Source of the DNA: Theristus sp. LFF4_11
Lineage: Eukaryota > Nematoda > Chromadorea > Monhysterida > Xyalidae
Direction: 5' to 3'
Assembly: GCA_030248135.1 (NCBI GenBank)
Contig: JASANC010004912.1
Location: 1 to 41,768 of the forward strand
Length of the DNA: 41,768 bases
Shown: positions 31,030 through 41,718 of the stretch, piece by piece
Position numbering within the stretch: position 1 is the first letter of the stretch
Layout: every line of letters begins with the position of its first letter
Notes under the pieces: model-generated
The model's input: the letters and a program-made list of their open reading frames with translations, nothing else
What the model was told of the DNA's origin: nothing
Databases searched by the model: none
Made by a program: the position numbers and the translations under genes

Positions 31030-34000
31030 TCATTTCACCACGCACACCCTGTGCACTCTCTCCGCCAGTACAACAGTCGCAGCAATGAGCGCGCCAATTG
31101 CGACGATCGCAAACGCGCCGAACAAGTTCTCGAGACGAAGCGGCTGAAACAACGTGTAATACGCGTGAAAGGTACGCTTTGCGAGCTCGACCGTCTGTCT
31201 CGTGCGATATCGCTCTCTGATGGTCAACAGGAACTCGACGTTATTTGCGATCGCCTTGTTGATGTTCGCCATTAGCTTGTCCGAGACGCGTTCATTGAAC
31301 ATCAGGGTGTTGCGGAAAGTGCCTACGAACAAAGGAGTGTACATTGTTTTCTGTCCGTTTAGCCCTCTGTACCGGCAACTGGTTATCCGCCCGCACAGCA
31401 TGAACTCAATAAAAGCTTCCGTTTTTTTCGATTTTTAATCCAAATGTCAAAAAACCGGTTTTTTTCATAATGCACCATTTTGCCGTTTCGCAATCGTTTT
31501 TCGATTTGCGCTAGAATTGATGGATTATTGACGCTTGTTGCTGAAACCAATCTACGATCATTATGATCCGTAAACTCAAACTCAAACACTCAAGTTCACT
31601 CAAGTGTGCATATACGAGTCAACACCGACCGAGCTCCGGCAGGATCACCACTCGACTGTCGTTCACGCGTGCGGCCATCTCGAAGACCAGATCGTCCTCG
31701 TTGAAGACGACCACCTGGCGGTCGATGACCGCGCGATGAATCGACTCGTTCCGCTGAAGTTCCGCCACGATCAACGGTGGATTCGCGCGTAGCGCCTCCC
31801 GTAGTCGCTGATATTGCACGGTCGTGGCGTGCTTGATCAGCTCCAACACGAAGAAGTTCTGTCGGAACGCGAGACGAAAGCGGCCGTCGCGAATGTTCGC
31901 AAGCAGTTCGTCGAAGTTCTCGAAGCCGACATTATTAGCCTGGTAGTGTAGAATGCCATTTCCGTTTCGTTATTCGTACTTTTGAAAAGGCCTTTCGTTT
32001 TGTACCTGACGTATGTGCGCATACGGCCACGGCACGTCACGTCACGTCACGTCACGTCACATTAGGTCTCGTGTTATTGCCGTACCTGACGCACGTTGAC
32101 GAACGTCTGCATACGTCAGGTAGAAACGGGCTTTTAGTGGGATAAAATCGGAGAGAAAAAGAAAATAGGACGTGAACTCTGACCGGATAAGAAAACAATG
32201 CTCTGATCCGTGCCCTTTGTCGCGGAAAAACTACCGCTAGAAAAAATACGCGTTATCTCAAGAATGTTACTGTTAAAACGCATTTTTAAGGAGTCTATTA
32301 TGCATCTGGAATAGCCCTATGTGCATTTGTAAATCGATGTATCTGGGAGTTATTGCTTCTAAAAGACTGTATGCGTTTGGGGGGCATTTATTGTGGATTT
32401 ATTCAAATGTGTCCGGACTAAAATGACGTCATTTGCTTTAAAAACGCCCGTTTGTCAAAGTACAGGCACTAAAATGTCAGTTTGGTGTGACTGATTCAAC
32501 ATTCGCCATTTGTTTACGGTAAGAAATCGAGGCTAAACGAAAAGTCTGGTTTGCAGTGAACGGCAAGCGCGTGTTTTGGCGTCATTTCAGTGGGACACGT
32601 TTAAAAAAATAGGTCATATCATCTCGCCATTTATGCAACTGCGAATCTATAAGCACGGACTCGTGGGCGTATTTCTGAATTCGTCACTACTCACTGACCG
32701 GCATCAGCGCGTGCGCCAGCAGCCCATTGCGATAAAGTGCGCTGATGATCAGAATCGCGTAGTGACACCAAACCAGCGCTGCCAACAGCGACGTGAGCGT
32801 CGCGCAACGTTTTTTCGCCAACGTTGGTCGGAGTATATTCGCGATGACGAGATGCGAACCGATGACGAGCGACGCGAGCACGCACGTGGGCCAGTCGAAC
32901 ACGCCCAACTGAACGGCCAACTGCAGGAGGTCGGGCATCGGGTGGTGCACGGTCAACACGGCCGGGGGCGCCAGTTTTTTTTTTTTTTTTTATGCAAACT
33001 TTGCAGTTCAATAGTGCTGTACACCACTGATCGCGTGAATGAGTTCATTCAAGAGACAGCGCGATTTTGCTCATTCAATGAGACAGCGCGATTTTGTTCA
33101 CATCTCACGTTCAAGAGAGCAACATTTGGCGAATGAGTGTGCGTGGAAAAAAGAAAAGCGGAGAGCTCTTCATGTGTCATGATTTCATTCATTGGTTCAG
33201 TGGTGTACACTGTTGGACTGCTATAAGCTTTTATTAAAACTGGCGCCAGCTGTTGCGCGACGCTTGGAATCGGATTCGCCGTTTTCATCGTCTTCAGACG
33301 CTCCGCGATCGGCGTCAGTGGCAGGGCGACGGTGTCGACGGTTGTCCCGTTCACAATCGCATGCAGCGAGTACGCGAGAATGCCAATCGAGCTCAGCAGT
33401 GCTGGCGCGCGCGGCTTCACCAGCTGCACGAAGCGAGAGCAGAAAAGGTACAGTTTTTTCAGTTTGTATTCTGTTTGTATTTTGGACATCAATATTTCTC
33501 TAAAACCGTATGTATTTTGGTAAGCCCAACATTCCGACACTGGAGGAAATTGGAAAAACTAAAAAGAGACCGTTTTCGCTGTGTGATGTGGTTGTCATTG
33601 AATCGGGCTTCATTGAATTGGGGCTTTCGACACTCAAAACTGTTTTACACATGCTACGGATCAAGTTGCACTTTCGCTGAGCTTGACGATGGTCTTATAG
33701 ACTGTGTAAATCACTCGGAATGCCACACTCTTGCTTACAAACGGAAAACGCGTCATTTCGTGATTATCTTCAACTTCAACAAGAGAGATCAAAACGTTTC
33801 ACTTTTTCCACAAAACCACGCATCTGGTCCACATCCACAGTCTGCGACTGACTTGGAGGTTTCCTACTTTTCCCAGTTTGAAATCCTTTCGCCCAATCAG
33901 CGTTCGACGAGTTATTCAACAGAATAAAAACTGCATAGTGCCCATGATGTATTATTTTTTTGTGTGAGCGAGGCGTAGCAATGTTGAATGATGTGCGGAA

Positions 34001-34398
34001 ACGTCGCACAGCTGGAAAAGCTGTTTCGCGCCCGAACGTAGTTCAAACACAAAATAAAATAGTGGAGAGAAAAGATTCCGATTAGCTTTTTCTCAATTTA
34101 TTGCACAAATCTGCCGTCAGAATGTGTGAAGTTTCGTTGATTTCAAATTGCCGCACAGCCGCGAAACATTTTCCCTATCTGTGCACCCATATTGGGACAC
34201 ACGTTTAATAAGAAACATAATAACCGTGTAGCTGATGTTCGCTGCCTGCAGGATCACTTGCATTGATTCGACCATCAAACCCGGTTGCGGACACTTCAGT
34301 CGATCGTAGTGCAAGTCGCTGTCGAAGCCGCATGCGTAACGCCACGGGCGAAACTCGGGCGGATACAGAATGGTCAAATGGTTGGAGGCGTCCTTCAT
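31030..34398 (-). CDS. Ionotropic-receptor-like (iGluR-related) channel, ~393 aa
   Basis: Exons 34398-34225, 33423-33241, 32920-32699, 31939-31630 and 31322-31030 join in phase. The N-terminal ligand-binding half starts LTILYPPEFRPWRYACGFDS and has KCPQPGLMVESMQVILQAAN; NGTTVDTVALPLTPIAERLK follows. A membrane segment (CVLASLVIGSHLVIANIL) and the pore/TM region (SLLAALVWCHYAILIISALY, then NGLLAHALMP) precede the second ligand-binding half (GFENFDELLANIRDGRFRLA) and a last TM (LENLFGAFAIVAIGALIAAT). This is the iGluR/IR layout without an amino-terminal domain; the SYTANLAAFL motif is replaced. No signal peptide is seen, so a first exon may be missing. A 267-bp insertion with target duplication splits exon 2 from exon 3; the model splices it out and loses 15 codons. 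A chemosensory or synaptic role is inferred. Confidence 0.8.
31998..32138. mobile_element. TGACGTATG-type inverted-repeat element, copy 2
   Basis: TACCTGACGTATGTGCGCAT on the left, tandem CACGT units (GTCACGTCACGTCACGTCAC) inside, and CTGCATACGTCAGGTAGAAA plus CGGGCTTTTA on the right match the copy in the TIL gene. It lies in an intron of the IR-like gene. Confidence 0.75.
32389..32618 (+). mobile_element. CRE-type TIR element, copy 6
   Basis: TATTGTGGATTTATTCAAATG to AAAAAAATAGGTCATA, with one intact TGACGTCA; the second end has lost its left half (GGCGTCATTTCAGTGGG). It lies in the same IR-gene intron as the preceding element. Confidence 0.85.
32975..33241 (-). mobile_element. Insertion with 8-bp target duplication inside an IR-gene exon
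   Basis: GGCGCCAG (plus strand) occurs at 32967-32974 and 33242-33249. Between them is a run of 17 T next to the left copy, then TATGCAAACTTTG, then a palindromic element (33011-33222) whose ends read CAATAGTGCTGTACACCACT and AGTGGTGTACACTGTTGGAC. Removing 267 bp plus one repeat restores an open frame through QQLAPPAVLTVHHPMPDLLQ. Confidence 0.8.
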
Positions 34399-35182
34399 GT
34401 TTTGTCGTTCATTGGAGTCTCTGGACAAACACGCCGTCACAAAAGTACTTGTTTGACGACAGTGAACTGCGTGTTGTGGTTGAAAAACGATGTGCAATGT
34501 GCAGTATTCGATTGTGTGTGTGTGTGTTGTTAGTGTGTTTTTGAGCTCAATAATTGTTCAACGTTAGATTGATATTCCAGTGTGCGGTTTTCAGACAAGA
34601 ACTTTTCACAAAAAAACATGCTGCGCGGAAGACGTGGTCACGTTCGTAAAAACAATTTGAACATATCACTGCTATCAAATTCCAGTTCACCTGTCTGTTT
34701 CATGGTTCTGTTGATCTTCCAAATAAAAAATAAATATCGCAAGAAGAAGGTATTGCGTGTTTGTTTTTCATACACGAATTTATGTCATGAGTCCGTTAAT
34801 GGAACTGAAACTATCTAGATATTTACATTCTTTTTTAACCGATCTTTATTCATGTAGCTCAAAATAGTCGTCCCAATTTTGTTAAAACCATCAGCAGTGT
34901 TGATTTAAAGAAAAACCTTGGAACAAACAAACAAATAGACACCAAAAAGTGAAAGACTGAAGCGGCATTCATGAAGCAGTACATGAAGAAGTATTTGGTG
35001 AGGCCTAGCTGCGTTAAAACATAACGCGGCACTTTTGTACATGACGCTTCATGAATCGACATTTGGGGCAGAGCAGAGTGCAAAAATAAATGCATTTTTA
35101 TCAAATACGGCAGTGTGCGCGTGCAGCTGAAAAATCTATAATTGTATAACTTTGTGATTATAATCAGAAGTTCTCTGAAACT
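34399..35182. other. Spacer between IR-like gene and Cys-rich gene
   Basis: No coding exon is supported. It contains a hairpin element at 34968-35072 and should hold the IR-gene promoter or a missing first exon. Confidence 0.5.
34968..35072. mobile_element. Hairpin element with GCATTCATGAAGCA ends, copy 2
   Basis: GCGGCATTCATGAAGCAGTA and GTTAAAACATAACGCGGCAC with GCTTCATGAATCGACATT share ends and core with the element at 21688-21779. Confidence 0.7.
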
Positions 35183-37663
35183 TTATTTCTTCTTCAACCG
35201 TCGACAGCACTGCACACCGGCCATGTAGCCGCAGCCCTGTCCACGGCCGCACATACTGCTAACCGTGCAATCAGACAGACACGCTGAAAAAAACAACAAT
35301 CAAAATCAGTTTTTTAGCTAATATGCTAATTCGCTACAGCATTCATACGATTCTTTTCTTACGCTACAGCACTCTCTCTTTTCATGCGCTACACACCATT
35401 CTTGCCAAATCGTGTCATTCACTGGCAGAAAAACTAAAAAAACACAACTCATAAAAACATACAGCCCGTGTAGGCGTAGTCCTGAACCGCTGTGTACGCT
35501 GCGGCCGCCACTGCTGGTGCGGCTGCGGCCGCCACTACTGGTGCGGCTTGGACTAAAACAGACAATTATTGCGTTTCTCAGTTTCTTTTAACAAATGGTC
35601 GCAATAAAAACATAACATACCAGCAGCATAATCCAACGCATAGCCGCCACCGTATGGCATACCGTAAGCCAGGCTACTACCGTAACCCATACCAGTACCG
35701 TAACCCATACTGCCACCGTAACCCATACTGCCACAGCATGTATTCGTGGGACGATTACAAAAGCTGCCCTGTCCGCAGCTGCTGCCGCAGCGACCAATCG
35801 GCGCAAGTTGAGCGGGGCACACTGTAGAAATCAAAGATTACGCTATAACATTGCGGTTTCGTCTATTGATTACAGCATTTACCGTAACCATTTACCGCAT
35901 TTACCGTGATTGACCAAATGCGAACAGTAACCAAAGTTTTTGAAAAAAACGCTTACGCGCACTCGCCGCAGCCGTCGCAGCACCATACGCTCCGTAGGCA
36001 CCGTAATCCATCGTACCGTAACCAGTACCGTATCCACCCATTCCGTAGTTCATCATACCGTAACCAGCACCGTAGCCCAAGGCCAAGTCCGCCGCAGCGT
36101 AACCGATCGCTTGTTGCACTTGTTGGCAGCAAGTGTTTGTCGGCTGATAGCAGAAGCAGTCGGGCCGCTGCGAGCACTGAGGACTGCAGGCGCCCATCGG
36201 CTGGAAACTGCTCGGGCACCCTGATGAAAAACAAGTTGGTTTTAAAAATATAATGACATTACCATGTCTTTTGGACAGAATCTGGTCAGCCATCAAACAT
36301 CTCGTAATCATGCGATACTGTACCTACAGATGTAGTAATTTTGATTTTGCATGTCCATATATGGGAACTTTTTGAATGACTGTTCTGGATAGCTTGTCAG
36401 AGTAGAGTATGTTCAATATAGAACACCGAATGCGCCGGACGCTTGTGTGCCTGTGAGGGTTTGAACCGGCGCAATACGACGGCCGCGCGATTTGCAGCGC
36501 GCACATTACTAACCACTTGACCATACAGACGGCCGCATGTTCTCTAAGTGTAACCGCAATATATTCACTACTGACCTCCGTACGCGGCGGGAATGTACTG
36601 CGCGATCTGTTCCACCGTTTGCTGCACCACACCGCAGCACGTTTGACTTGGCGCGTAGCAGAAACTGTCGGCGCGACTGGCGCACGGAGCGCTGCAGGCG
36701 CCGCGAGGCGCGAAACTGCCGGGGCAGTCTGCAAACAAAATATTGTGGATTTATTCAATCGTGTCCGGACTAAAATGACGTCATTTGCTTTAAAAACGCC
36801 CGTTTGTCAAAGTACAGGCACTAAAATGTCAGTTTGATGTGACTGATTTGACATTCGCTATTTGTTTACGGGAAGAAACCGGCTAAACGGAAAGTCTGGT
36901 TTGCTGTGAACGGCAAGCGCATGTTTGGCGGCACATGACGTCATTTCAGTGGGACACGTTTAAAAAATAGGTTATACACCAGGTGGGCCTAAAAAAGTGC
37001 AAATTAAAAATGGCCGGTATTAGTCACCAGTGAAAGATGAATGATGAGCTATAATTTCGGACACTTATAGAAATTATGCCCTTTTTCTATGTGTTCAAAT
37101 TTCAGATAAAAACGTTGATATACACATAAAAAATACCAATTTGAATAGAAAAGTCGTTTTTTTTGGGATTTTATACTGAATAAACGCAATCTTTTGGCCC
37201 ACTCTGTACAATGGTCATGATGAGCTCAAAAAGCGGAGTTTGATTTTCACAACCGTGCATTCACAACTTGTAATCGTGAAATTAACGACAGTTGAAGACG
37301 CGAAAAACCTAAAGGACATCTTAACACTGTCGAGGCTGGTGTGGTAACCTTTTTACGTACGTTGACAAAAAAGGCGGCCCAATATTATAATGTGCTTTGT
37401 TTGATACGTCATTGCACATAAAGCCGACCGATTGATTTCCTTTGGTGCTAACAAATTTTTTCAGTAGGTCCTCCTGAGGTTATCACTATTTTGCAGTTTG
37501 AATTTAAAAAAAGTATTTCAACATTAGATTTCGCGAGAAGACTTCAATTTGAAAAATTGAAGAATTTCTTCAGCAAAGCATCCCAACTCGAAAACCAATA
37601 CACCTTACATTGTCCGTTTGCAGCGGCAATCAAACCAAACAGGACGGCACAGAAAATCTTCAT
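35183..37663 (-). CDS. Secreted Cys-rich, Gly/Tyr-rich structural protein, 287 aa
   Basis: Exons 37663-37609, 36728-36576, 36220-35957, 35821-35621, 35552-35463 and 35283-35183; all introns are phase 1. Exon 1 is a signal peptide (MKIFCAVLFGLIAAANGQ). Exons 2-4 each begin with a similar Cys module, C-P-x3-4-(A/P)-P-x-G-x-C-x3-C, F-C-x-x-P-(S/T)-x-T-C-C (for example CPGSFAPRGACSAPC, FCYAPSQTCC; CPSSFQPMGACSPQC, FCYQPTNTCC; CPAQLAPIGRCGSSC, FCNRPTNTCC). Modules 2 and 3 are followed by GY repeats (GYGTGYGTMDYGAYGAYG; GYGGSMGYGTGMGYG). Exon 5 is Ala/Val-rich (AAPVVAAAAAPAVAAAAYTA) and exon 6 ends with CRRLKKK. Phase-1 module exons suggest growth by exon duplication. A cuticle, eggshell or adhesive role is inferred from composition only. 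The TAA stop lies inside AAATAAAG, overlapping a polyadenylation signal. Confidence 0.85.
36447..36540 (-). pseudogene. tRNA-Cys(GCA)-like sequence
   Basis: The minus strand has A-box-like TGGTCAAGTGG, a GC-rich anticodon-like stem around CTGCAAA (anticodon GCA) and B-box GGTTCAAACCC. The acceptor and T stems do not pair well and the anticodon loop needs an extra base, so it is a degenerate tRNA or SINE head. It lies in an intron of the Cys-rich gene, between exons 36728-36576 and 36220-35957. Confidence 0.4.
36741..36975 (+). mobile_element. CRE-type TIR element, copy 7 (full length)
   Basis: TATTGTGGATTTATTCAATCG to AAAAAATAGGTTATA, both TGACGTCA sites intact. It lies at the 3' end of intron 1 of the Cys-rich gene, 12 bp from the acceptor of exon 2. 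Confidence 0.87.
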
Positions 37664-38644
37664 TTTATTTTTATAAGGTCAACAGAAAATTCGCTATGCT
37701 GAAGGATTCAAGATCTTGAGTGAAAGTGATTAGAACCCAGGTTGAATCTGTGTTTTAAAAACCCTAAAACCCTCAACTTTGAAAACCAGTTTTAGGAACA
37801 CAAATGTTGGTGCGTTTTCTCCAAATATAGTTTGGACAAAGGATATCGTAATTGTGTTTCGTCCTGGCAAGTACCCCGTATTGTAATTTTATTGAAATTG
37901 TCTCACCTGTATTCAAACGTTTTCGGCTGATGCTGAAAAAAATGATTGTCGGTGAGTTACGAACGCAAACACAATAACTTGGTGTGTGAACGGAACGTAA
38001 AAGTTTCGTTTTTGTGAAAAATGGTTTTTGAACAGCTTTTATTTTTTGTGTGAATAAACTTCCAGAATGCGAGTGAGTGCTGTTGTTCAAGTTTTGTCAT
38101 TTTGCACCGCCGGTTTTTGTTTGTTTGACAGTCGTGACTTTTGGCGTTTTTCTGCTGTATTAATGTCGGAAAGTTCTTTTTTGTCAGAAGCACAGCGCTG
38201 TTTAAACCGAAATTTTAGAAATGCACACTACAATGCAACCGCAACAACGGAGAAACTGGTTTTCAAAATGCGTGTCATTTTGGTTCAGCGATCTCTCAAA
38301 TTCTAAGATGTACGTTTCGAAACACCTCAGGAACAAGAGAACAATTGAAAAATCAAATCTATAAAAAGCATCCATTCAGCATTTTTGTCAGCACTACTTC
38401 CATTCAGGTGGCTAGGCGGACTGAAGCAACAAGACAAGATACGAGCCAATGAATGAGGCAATCTGAAATAACAAAATCTCATTTGACGCAAAAAGAACTT
38501 GTTGGAATATAAAGAAGAAATACACCGTCTATCTGATTGATTGATGCCTGCCTTCTGGGCATAATTACTGTGCAGACGGAGTATGGTTTGCACAGAAAGC
38601 AGGCATGCACGTGATCACCAACCAATCAGCTGATTCCACATAAT
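37664..38644. other. Spacer upstream of the Cys-rich gene
   Basis: No gene seen in 37664-38539; it should hold the promoter of the Cys-rich gene. The right end is a hairpin element abutting the gustatory receptor stop codon. Confidence 0.5.
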
Positions 38645-38660
38645 TTAGAGTTCGACTGTA
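38540..38660. mobile_element. Hairpin element overlapping the end of the gustatory receptor gene
   Basis: GCAGGCATGCACGTGATCAC, CAACCAATCAGCTGATTCC and GAGTTCGACTGTAC match, in reverse, arms seen at 29560-29672 and 829-961. Its right arm overlaps the last codons and stop of the receptor gene. Confidence 0.55.
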
Positions 38661-41600
38661 CATAACAACAAACCAACCGACAGCAACAGCACTTTTGTGA
38701 TTGGAACCAAGTCGAACACAAAAATGCCCCAAGTCCGATTAGACAGCTTTGAGCAGAACATGTTTGTCAGTGTGTAAAGCTGAAAGCATTGTGACTTGAA
38801 AAAAAACATTCTTGCTGTTGAAGCAATAAAGTTCTTCTCGTGTCACCTCATGATCGTAGCTTTGCCAGATGCATTCAGAAGCGTACACAATGTTCTGTGC
38901 TTCGTGAAGCTGAAATAATTTTTTGTTTTAGGTTGAAATAGGTTTTATTAAAATATTGAATTTGTATTATGTAAAAAACTGCGTTAAGAACAACCTAGAT
39001 ATTGTGGAATGCAAAGCTTCACCTTATCGCAACTTGGCAGCTCAGTTGCGACGGACTACAAATACAGCTTAGTGGAGTAAATATATACCAACCAGGTATA
39101 TATTTACAATATGAACAAAATCGTGGGCAAAGAAAATCTAAGTCACCTCGAAGGATGATTAGACAAGATGCAAGAAAAATTCACAGAAACACAATGACAT
39201 AGAAAAAGCGAAAAGGAACAAAAGTTGAACGATGATGAAGTGAAGAGCAGAAGTGAAGGGCACGACCCTTTTATACGATGCCTGTCGCGACGCGTGGTTG
39301 GAGCGACAGGTTGCTGAAATGGCTATCCTTTTTTTGTTGCGAAAGAAGAAGTTGAAATCATAGAAAATAGGTCGTTATTTTAATGGTGATAGTCACTCTC
39401 TGTGCCTGGATGTCAGCTGTTGTTTCAGTCAGCTGTTGAATAACGGAAAAAGAAAAATTTTGCTAGAAAACAACCATTAAAATCTGTCCATAAATGGCCC
39501 AATAATATTAGCTGAAATGGAAAAGCAATAAAGCTGAATGAAGCAATTGAAGAAACATAACTTAAACACCATGTGCGTTCCAAAAATAACTAAAGCCTGC
39601 AATTAAACCAAAATTAAACGACCGTCCCATGCCACGATTCAATTGGTCATCTGACCCACAGGTGTTTAATGACTCCTTTCCGACACAAAAATGGAATTTG
39701 TAATTCAATGTCTATTTGTGTCCGTCGTGTTCACGACACACCTCGTCTGATAATACTGCAGCGGTGATGGAGATCAGAACCATCGGCCACGCATACGATG
39801 CAAGCCACACGATCATTGCGGACAATGTTACATGAGATTCAGAATCTTCAAATTGGATGCCTAAAGCGGAGGGGAAGGTCTAGAAAATTTGCGAAATTTA
39901 GTACCTGTTGGTTTCCGGAACCGGTGCGCGAACAAAAAAATGAACTCTCTATACCTTTCATTAAGCTAAACAACACCAACGTGGCCGCTGCCGTATGTCC
40001 GCACAGTGCAACTGCGGAGGCCATAATGCACAAGAAAACAAGTCACCCTCGTGGTCTGGGTGGTAGCGGGTTAGACTATGTATACCGTAAAGTCTTGCAT
40101 ATAAGGTTCCTCCCACTTATAAGACCCCCACCCAAAAGTGGGCGGAGTGTCACACGGCGGGAAACCGAAAAATTTAAAATTTTGACTTGGTCGAAATCCC
40201 ACCCCGTTTATAAAGCCCGGACTTCCTAATCTTCGCTTTATAAGACCTCCTCCCACTTATAAGGTTGTCACACAAAATTCCACTTTTTTCAAAAAAATTT
40301 GATTTTCAAATTTATATAAGGAGACCTTATATGCAAGACTTTACGGTATTGTCTGTGCATTCGGGGATCGAGTCCCGCCGAGGGGTGTGTATAGGCACTT
40401 GACAAAGAAAATTCGATGGGCGCCTAACTCGATGGCGTTCTCTGTACGCTTTTCTGGGTTAGCCCTGGCTAGAAACATTACCTAAAATATTGCCGTTCGT
40501 CTGTATTTTTCCATGATGATTTGTTTTAGAAAATGGCCCAAAAACAGTTTTTTGTTGAATTCAGTCTGAAAAACGTTTGTTTGTATCAGTATCTCATAAG
40601 AATTTCACCAGTCAAATCTAAGTTTGCAGAGCAGTCGGAAATCTGCAGCACTTCAGAGACAGTATTTTATAACTATGGTACAATCCAGCAGTTACTTGTG
40701 GCATTTTTTACACTATCACACTTGCATATCCAGCAGATACTTGCATAACACCCATAGCAAAACCACCGTCCATCTATGTTTGCCTAGTGCCTCTGCACGT
40801 GCCCATTCTTGCTGGTTTCCTTCTGTCATTATAGCCCCCTGAGGCGAAGAAGCCGATCAACTCGTTCAAACTATCGCAGACATTGCATAATTGCGCGTGC
40901 GTCGTGAAATGTTCGTGTAACGCTGCCGCTAGCGCACGCGGATTGCTGGCATTTTCCGCGATGGTCACACGTAGACGTCGATTAATGCATCTCGCAGCAA
41001 CATACAATGAAAATATGACGCTCGTTGAGTACCACAGCGACGAATAGAACGCTAGACTGCGAACAATTGTCGACGCCAACATTTCGGCGTACGCCCAAAC
41101 ACGAATCACAAACAGTTTCTGCAGTGTTTCGTCGCTAAGATTACTCGCAGATGTTAGATTCACCTGTGCGAGGCGGAGCGCGATGACACGCTCCACAGTG
41201 CGGCACAGTTCAACGAGCAGAATACCAACGAGTACAATGGTTATGAGAATGGTGCTGAGTTGAAAACAGCGAATCGGAAACGTTGATTTACGCTTGTTGA
41301 AATGGAACAGAGAATTCGAGTGTAACAACTTTTGATGGCGTTTCCAGAATATTCGAGTTTCGCCGCCGAAGACGAACCATCTCGCGAGCGCCCAGTATGA
41401 AGCAGCCAAGCGAACGACGCCGATCAAATAGCAAACACCAAGCATCTCTTCGGCCTTAATGTCCAACGACGTTCCAATCCACTTAAGTGCCTTCTGAATG
41501 TTGCCGACTGAAAAATACGCCGACATCAACGCTAAGCAGACGAAAATCACGATTCGAACACCGTCGCAAAAACATCGGACGCCAAATCTAGTGTTATTGT

Positions 41601-41718
41601 ACGAGAAATCGAAGTGCATGCAAGTGAATCGTAGGAACGTTCTGATGGGCCATTGGATTTTGTGCAGGGGTAGCTGATGAATGTCCATGTCTTCTTGTGA
41701 TTTTGCTGGTCCGTTCAT
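38645..41718 (-). CDS. Gustatory-receptor-family (7tm_7, GUR-like) 7TM receptor, ~417 aa
   Basis: Exons 41718-~40839, 40011-39955, 39860-39742, 38909-38847 and 38779-38645. Exon 1 encodes the long N-terminus and most TM segments (RIVIFVCLALMSAYFSVGNI; MLGVCYLIGVVRLAASYWAL; LSTILITIVLVGILLVELCR; FYSSLWYSTSVIFSLYVAAR) and ends with the family-like HAQLCNVCDSLNELIGFFAS. Later exons give VALCGHTAAATLVLFSLMK, LSAMIVWLASYAWPMVLISI, the linker HEAQNIVYASECIWQSYDHE and the last TM NRTWGIFVFDLVPITKVLLL. C. elegans relatives are LITE-1, GUR-3 and EGL-47 (light, peroxide or chemical sensing). Exons 2-5 join in phase. The exon 1-2 junction reads FFAS|VALC in protein, but the DNA after GCCTCAG is GGGGCTATAA with no GT donor, so the gene may be interrupted or use a cryptic donor. 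Confidence 0.75.
40047..40490 (+). mobile_element. tRNA-derived SINE split by a nested element
   Basis: The 5' head (CTCGTGGTCTGGGTGGTAGC, GGTTAGACTATG) and the rest (ATTGTCTGTGCATTCGGGGA, TCGAGTCCCGCCGAGGGG, then CTGGGTTAGCCCTGGCTAGA and ACATTACCTAAAAT) together match the SINE at 8836-8978. The nested element separates the A box from the B box. It lies in intron 1 of the gustatory receptor gene. Confidence 0.8.
40083..40348. mobile_element. Nested inverted-repeat element (TACCGTAAAG ends)
   Basis: Left TACCGTAAAGTCTTGCATAT and AAGG are exactly mirrored by CCTT and ATATGCAAGACTTTACGGTA. The termini begin and end with TA, fitting a TA target. ACTTATAAG palindromes recur inside. The outer TACCGTA is shared with the G-rich element at 2022-2438, suggesting a related transposase. 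Confidence 0.85.

Noticed and set aside
32025..32060. Tandem GTCAC/CACGT units as a CRISPR or satellite
   Set aside because: They are the internal short tandem repeats of the TGACGTATG-type element and are also present in its copy at 13414-13559.
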